Made by a program: the position numbers and the translations under genes. Below the pieces are notes generated by a model. The model ran no database searches. It was not told the DNA's origin and was given only the letters and a program-made list of their open reading frames with translations. From Candidatus Cloacimonadota bacterium (GTDB lineage Bacteria; Hydrothermota; E44-bin80), in contig SOKM01000090.1 in the NCBI GenBank assembly GCA_004375785.1, positions 1 through 16,472 on the forward strand: a stretch of 16,472 nt of DNA, in the 5' to 3' direction. This document shows positions 12,717 through 16,472 of this stretch, in pieces (positions within the stretch are counted from its first letter, which is position 1; every line of letters starts with the position of its first letter).

Positions 12717-13907
12717 ATGGATATAAAAAAGATTAGAGACGATTTCAAAATATTAAAGAAAGACGTAATATATCTTGATAGTGCTGCAACATCGCTTACA
12801 CCCGATAGTGTTATTAAGGCAGTCGAGGGTTATTACTATGATTATAATGCAAATATTGAAAGAGGTGTATATTCATTTTCACAGGAGGCATCGAGAAAGT
12901 ATGAGGTAGCCCACAAGAAGGTTGCGGACTTTTTTGGTGTTGATGAAAATGAGATTGTCTTCACAAAAAACTGCACTTACGGTATCAATTTTATTGCACA
13001 TTCCCTCAGATGGAAGAAAGGAGACAGAATAATTACAACCCTCCTTGAACACCACTCAAACTATCTGCCCTGGCTAAGATTAAAAGATAGATATGGGGTA
13101 GAAGTTATAAAGATTAAACCCTCAAAAAAAGGTTTTTTTAAACTGAAAGATTTTAAGGATGCAATAAACCCAAAGACAAAATTGGTAGCTGTAACACACG
13201 TTTCAAACTGTCTCGGCACCATTGTCCCTGTTGCGGAGATAGGTGAAATTGCTCATAAAAAAAACGCATTAATTCTTGTTGACGGTGCTCAATCTGCTCC
13301 ACATTTCAAGATAAATCTTAAAGACCTCGGCTGTGACTTTTTTTCCTGCTCCGGTCACAAAATGCTCGGTCCTACAGGAACAGGCATTCTATATATAAAA
13401 GATGACTTAAGGGGCAAAATAGAACCTTTTGAAGTCGGTGGTGGAATGATTAAAAGTGTTGATATAGATACTTTCTCTGTTGCAGATGGATGGGAGGGTT
13501 TCGAAGCAGGGACACCAAACATTGCAGGGGGCATAGGTTTAGGGGAGGCAGTCGAATATCTCAAAAACATTGGTATGGAAAACATAGAGAGGTACGAAAG
13601 AAAACTAACTAAAAAATTATTAAACGGGCTAAAGTCCATTAAAAAAATAACAATCTTCGGTCCTGGTGACCCGAAAAAAAGAACTGGTGTCATACCTTTT
13701 AAGATTCCGGATATAAGTCCACACGAGATAGCATTCGCTCTTGATGAGGTTGCAAATATTGCAATACGTTCTGGTTTTCACTGCTGTCATCCATTTCTCA
13801 GTTCTGTTTTGAATGAGCAGGAGGGAACGGCAAGGGCATCCCTCTATTTCTACAACACAGAAGAGGAAGTAGATATATTCATACAAACCCTGAAGGAGGT
13901 AATTTAA
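12717..13907 (+). CDS. sufS: Cysteine desulfurase, SufS/CsdA type
   Basis: This PLP enzyme removes sulfur from L-cysteine as a protein-bound persulfide for Fe-S cluster assembly. The 396 residues match group II desulfurases (about 405). Visible are LDSAATS (20-26), TKNCTYGIN (83-91), LEHHSN (110-115), VDGAQS (188-193), the PLP lysine in CSGHK (K215), FEAGTPN (262-268) and the catalytic-Cys loop RSGFHCC (Cys356). A second Cys, Cys357, follows directly and is less usual. The ATG has a strong GGAGGG four bases upstream. No sufBCD, sufU or sufE gene is in the window. A small unknown gene follows 100 bp later. A SufS-like desulfurase serving another pathway cannot be excluded. Confidence 0.92.
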   Translation: MDIKKIRDDFKILKKDVIYLDSAATSLTPDSVIKAVEGYYYDYNANIERGVYSFSQEASRKYEVAHKKVADFFGVDENEIVFTKNCTYGINFIAHSLRWKKGDRIITTLLEHHSNYLPWLRLKDRYGVEVIKIKPSKKGFFKLKDFKDAINPKTKLVAVTHVSNCLGTIVPVAEIGEIAHKKNALILVDGAQSAPHFKINLKDLGCDFFSCSGHKMLGPTGTGILYIKDDLRGKIEPFEVGGGMIKSVDIDTFSVADGWEGFEAGTPNIAGGIGLGEAVEYLKNIGMENIERYERKLTKKLLNGLKSIKKITIFGPGDPKKRTGVIPFKIPDISPHEIAFALDEVANIAIRSGFHCCHPFLSSVLNEQEGTARASLYFYNTEEEVDIFIQTLKEVI

Positions 13908-14007
13908 AAGCCAATTTTCCTAATTACTAAATTACCCAATAACCTAATTACGAAATGAATCTGTGTAATCTAATATAAATCGGTGTAATCAAAGAGAATA
14001 TAATAAA
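13908..14007. repeat. A+T-rich low-complexity spacer
   Basis: TAATTAC- and AATCTGTGTAATC-like words recur (for example CTAATTAC at about 13919 and 13943, TGTAATC at 13966 and 13984). The words resemble those after the retropepsin gene. No gene or terminator is visible. Confidence 0.4.
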
Positions 14008-14340
14008 ATGATAAAGCGTATAAAAATTAATGGAGAAGAGGTTGACCTTACAATAAAAGACCTGTGCCATAAAAAGGATTTTGGAAATTACAAACTTACT
14101 ATTGAGAAAAAGATAGAGTTTGACCTTGAGGCAATGTCAAAAAAACTCTCGAAGGATTTCGAGATAGATAAACTCCATAAACTTTTTATGATTATCAAAA
14201 AGCCTCCCCTTTCTATTTCCATAGCAAGGCATGGGAGGATTATGATTGAGAAAGTTGTCCCAGACACACCAGATACGGTAATTGAAATAGCTGAAAAGGT
14301 CCTTCAAACCATCCCTGGATACGAGGGAATCATAGAGTAG
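14008..14340 (+). CDS. Small protein of unknown function
   Basis: I do not recognise this 110-residue protein. It has no signal peptide, membrane helix, cysteine motif or clear catalytic triad (one cysteine, C20). It is rich in Lys, Glu and Ile. The order beta (IKRIKINGEEVDL), helix (IEFDLEAMSKKLSKDF), then 'LSISIARHGRIMIEKV' and 'DTVIEIAEKVLQTI' suggests a small alpha/beta fold; the hairpin-then-helix end is vaguely like a TBP-type or ferredoxin-type repeat (weak). It follows sufS in the same direction after 100 bp of low-complexity sequence. There is no Shine-Dalgarno better than AAAGAGAA. Length, start and amino-acid make-up look like a real gene rather than a chance frame. Confidence 0.6.
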   Translation: MIKRIKINGEEVDLTIKDLCHKKDFGNYKLTIEKKIEFDLEAMSKKLSKDFEIDKLHKLFMIIKKPPLSISIARHGRIMIEKVVPDTPDTVIEIAEKVLQTIPGYEGIIE

Positions 14341-14522
14341 AATCATTACAAAGTGCAGATAGAAGTCATTGAGTCATTTGGTCATGATGTCATTAATTCA
14401 AAGATGGGTCATTGCGAGTGCCTGCGAATCTAAACAACAGGTGAGGCTTCCAGCCTCGCATTCTGGAGTAGCAGGCGCGAAACAAGTTTCAAAAGTAACG
14501 AATCTAAACGCTACGGAATGAA
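14341..14522. repeat. Repeat-filled spacer including R5 copy 2
   Basis: A GTCATT-based low-complexity stretch (about 14366-14397) is followed by AACAGGTGAGGC (14436-14447, as at 9847) with a GAGGCT/AGCCTC hairpin (14443-14448, 14452-14457). AATCTAAAC occurs twice (14427 and 14503); the second continues GCTACG, recalling the 4821-4895 unit on the opposite strand. There is no promoter of convincing quality before apbE. Confidence 0.5.
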
Positions 14523-15512
14523 ATGAAGAAGATTCTGCCTTTTATTACTATTGTAATCCTTCTTCTTATTGCCTTCTTCCTTACAAAGAAAAGAGCCGCA
14601 GAGCCAGTCGAGGAAACTTTCCTTTGTTTTGATACTTTTGTGAGGTTGAAATTTTATCCTGAAAAGGGGATGGATGTGGAAAGGACTGTAGAAAAAGTGA
14701 GAAAGGAACTTGAAAGGATTGACAGCCTTTATGGATATGGAAAGGAAAGTTTCTCCTATAAACTATCAAGGAATAAAAATGGAATAAAAATCACGGAAGA
14801 AGAAGGATTTATTCTCAATAAAAGTAAATATGTATCAGAGATAACAGAGGGAGCATTCGACATAACAGTAGGTCTGCTTGAGAATATCTGGGGATTCAGA
14901 GAGGACGAACCACATCTTCCAGAAAACGAAGAAATCGCTGGGGCACTTTCAAAGATAGGATATGAAGAAATTACAGTCAACGATAGCTTTGTTTCACTTA
15001 AAAAAGAGGATATGATTATTGACCTCGGCGGTATCTCAAAAGGGTATGCAGTGGATAGAGCAGTAGAGATATTAAAGAGAGAAGGAGTAAAGGCAGGAAT
15101 TGTCGACGCAGGCGGTGACCTCAAGGTCTTCGGAAAAAAACCTGGAGGAGGAAAATGGTTAGTAGGGATACGGGACCCGGAAAATCCGGGAGCTATAATA
15201 AAAAAGTTATCCATTGAAGAAGGAGCGGTTGCCACATCAGGAGATTATGAAAGATACTTTACCAAGGATGGTAAAAGATACCACCACATACTCAACCCAG
15301 AAACAGGTTATCCTGCTAATGACTGCGTAAGCGTAACCATTATCACAGAAGATGCTATGGTTTCAGATGCACTTGCAACAGGAATCTTTGTTCTTGGACC
15401 TGAAAAAGGAATGGCTCTTATCGAAAAACTAAAAGATGTAGAAGGACTAATAATGTATAAGAAGAATGACAGTCTTGAAATCATCAAATCAAAGGGCGTG
15501 GAATTCAAATGA
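14523..15512 (+). CDS. apbE: ApbE, FAD:protein FMN transferase
   Basis: ApbE attaches FMN from FAD to a threonine of target flavoproteins such as Rnf/Nqr subunits. The 329 residues show a membrane anchor or uncleaved signal (6-20, no lipobox Cys), so the domain faces the periplasm. Diagnostic motifs are GAFDITVG (110-117), IDLGGISKGYAVD (166-178), DAGGDLKVFG (195-204), ATSGDYERYF (237-246), YHHILNPETGYPA (253-265) and SDALATG (281-287), whose D282 and T286 bind Mg2+. No target FMN-binding protein or Rnf gene is within the window. Its last four bases overlap the AmrS start (ATGA), so the two are co-translated. The ATG has only a weak GGAATG upstream. Confidence 0.95.
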   Translation: MKKILPFITIVILLLIAFFLTKKRAAEPVEETFLCFDTFVRLKFYPEKGMDVERTVEKVRKELERIDSLYGYGKESFSYKLSRNKNGIKITEEEGFILNKSKYVSEITEGAFDITVGLLENIWGFREDEPHLPENEEIAGALSKIGYEEITVNDSFVSLKKEDMIIDLGGISKGYAVDRAVEILKREGVKAGIVDAGGDLKVFGKKPGGGKWLVGIRDPENPGAIIKKLSIEEGAVATSGDYERYFTKDGKRYHHILNPETGYPANDCVSVTIITEDAMVSDALATGIFVLGPEKGMALIEKLKDVEGLIMYKKNDSLEIIKSKGVEFK

Positions 15513-16472
15513 AAGAAGCAATGTATTATGAAAAATTGAAAGAGAACAAGGTAAGGTGTAACCTCTGCTTCCACAAATGTCTTCTTACCACGGGAAAAAC
15601 AGGTTTATGCCTTGGAAGAAAAAATATTGACGGAATACTTTATGCGGTAAACTATGGAAAGACAACATCACTTAGCATGGATGACCCTATTGAGAAAAAA
15701 CCACTTTACCATTTCTATCCCGGCAGTGACATCCTTTCAATAGCCCCAAATGGCTGTAACCTGAAGTGTCCCTTCTGCCAGAATGCGGAGATTTCGCAGA
15801 TGGAGATACCTACGAGAGAGATTACTCCTGAAGAGCTGGTCTCTTTATGTGAAAGATACGATTTAATAGGAGTTGCATACACATATTCAGAGCCCCTAAT
15901 ATGGTATGAATTCCTACTCGACGCTGGAACGAGAGTAAAAAAAGCAGGGCTCAAAAACGTTCTTGTAACAAATGGAATAATCGAAGAAGAACCGCTGAAG
16001 AAAGTTCTTCCTCTAATAGATGCATTAAATATCGACCTCAAATCTATCCGGGAAGATTTCTATAAAAAGATGGTAAAGGGAGACCTGGCATCTGTCCTGA
16101 GGACAATTAATATGGCACACAGGACCTGCCATATTGAACTGACAAACCTTCTTATAACTGGCGTAAACGATAGTGATAAGGATATTGAGAGCCTGGTAGA
16201 TTGGGTCTATAACCTTGATGCATCTATTCCACTCCATTTTTCAAGATACTTTCCCCATTATAAAATGAATAATCCACCCACATCTCAGGAGAGACTTGAA
16301 TTCTCATACAGAAAGGCAAAGGAGAAACTCGATTATGTATATGTGGGAAATATTTATATCCCTGATACAAACAATACATACTGCCCCAAATGTGGAAATC
16401 TGCTAATAGAAAGAAGCGGATTTTACGGGGCACAGATAACAGGCTTAGATGGTAAAAAATGCAACAAATGCG
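15509..16472 (+). CDS. amrS: AmmeMemoRadiSam system radical SAM enzyme AmrS (3' end outside window)
   Basis: The frame stays open from the ATG at 15509 to the window end: 321 residues of roughly 335-340 expected, so only the last few are missing. An N-terminal Cys cluster (C17, C20, C24, C34) precedes the radical SAM motif CNLKCPFC (C83, C87, C90), which binds the 4Fe-4S cluster. Then come the family blocks 'AYTYSEPLIWYEF' (about 127-139), VTNG, 'DLKS', 'HFSRYFPHYKM' and 'YVGNI', and a C-terminal zinc-like CPKCG ... CNKC. The AmrS name comes from a three-gene association (Memo, AMMECR1, radical SAM) whose reaction is not settled. The other two are not in this window but could lie downstream. 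It starts inside apbE (ATGA). Confidence 0.93.
   Translation, partial: MKEAMYYEKLKENKVRCNLCFHKCLLTTGKTGLCLGRKNIDGILYAVNYGKTTSLSMDDPIEKKPLYHFYPGSDILSIAPNGCNLKCPFCQNAEISQMEIPTREITPEELVSLCERYDLIGVAYTYSEPLIWYEFLLDAGTRVKKAGLKNVLVTNGIIEEEPLKKVLPLIDALNIDLKSIREDFYKKMVKGDLASVLRTINMAHRTCHIELTNLLITGVNDSDKDIESLVDWVYNLDASIPLHFSRYFPHYKMNNPPTSQERLEFSYRKAKEKLDYVYVGNIYIPDTNNTYCPKCGNLLIERSGFYGAQITGLDGKKCNKC

Overview
The window reads as chromosome of an uncultivated, A+T-rich, probably anaerobic Gram-negative (diderm) bacterium. Evidence for two membranes is a LpxL/HtrB-type acyltransferase and a likely outer-membrane beta-barrel. The style (secreted NHL protein with a FlgD-type Ig tail, ApbE, AmrS, and very many small interspersed hairpin repeats between genes) fits candidate phyla such as WOR-3/Stahlbacteria, Cloacimonadota or Omnitrophota. 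That placement is an impression from gene style, not a demonstrated one. I see no rRNA, tRNA, CRISPR array, transposase, integrase or phage gene.

Layout. 23-3896 is on the plus strand: a secreted NHL-repeat protein coupled to a putative outer-membrane barrel protein, then 539 bp of repeats, then a DUF433/DUF5615 antitoxin-toxin-like pair. 4145-10911 is on the minus strand: hslV protease subunit, a 1057-residue GGDEF-ATPase-TPR signalling protein, guaB (IMP dehydrogenase), and a lipid A-type acyltransferase. 11027-16472 returns to the plus strand: a PAP2 phosphatase, a DUF5678 protein with a retropepsin-like aspartic protease, a SufS-type cysteine desulfurase, a small unknown protein, ApbE flavin transferase, and the radical-SAM enzyme AmrS, which is cut by the window end.

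The most unusual content is between and at the edges of genes. At least five families of short inverted-repeat elements recur, named here R1 to R5. They touch gene ends directly: one supplies the stop codon of hslV, one sits just upstream of the ribosome-binding site of the GGDEF gene, and one is nested inside another repeat. The clearest case lies between the DUF5678 and retropepsin genes. An R1 hairpin sits between two near-identical 29-bp copies of the gene junction, and the 24-codon reading frame this creates overlaps the upstream stop and the downstream start by four bases each, so stop-start coupling could survive the insertion.

Three gene starts are revised from the longest open frames on ribosome-binding-site evidence (DUF433 at 3288, the GGDEF protein at 8074, guaB at 9773) and one on promoter evidence (acyltransferase at 10911 or 10884). 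Functional links are modest. The envelope genes (NHL/barrel, acyltransferase, PAP2) and the redox/cofactor genes (SufS, ApbE, AmrS) form two loose themes. The DUF433/DUF5615 pair and the DUF5678/retropepsin pair are compact two-gene modules.
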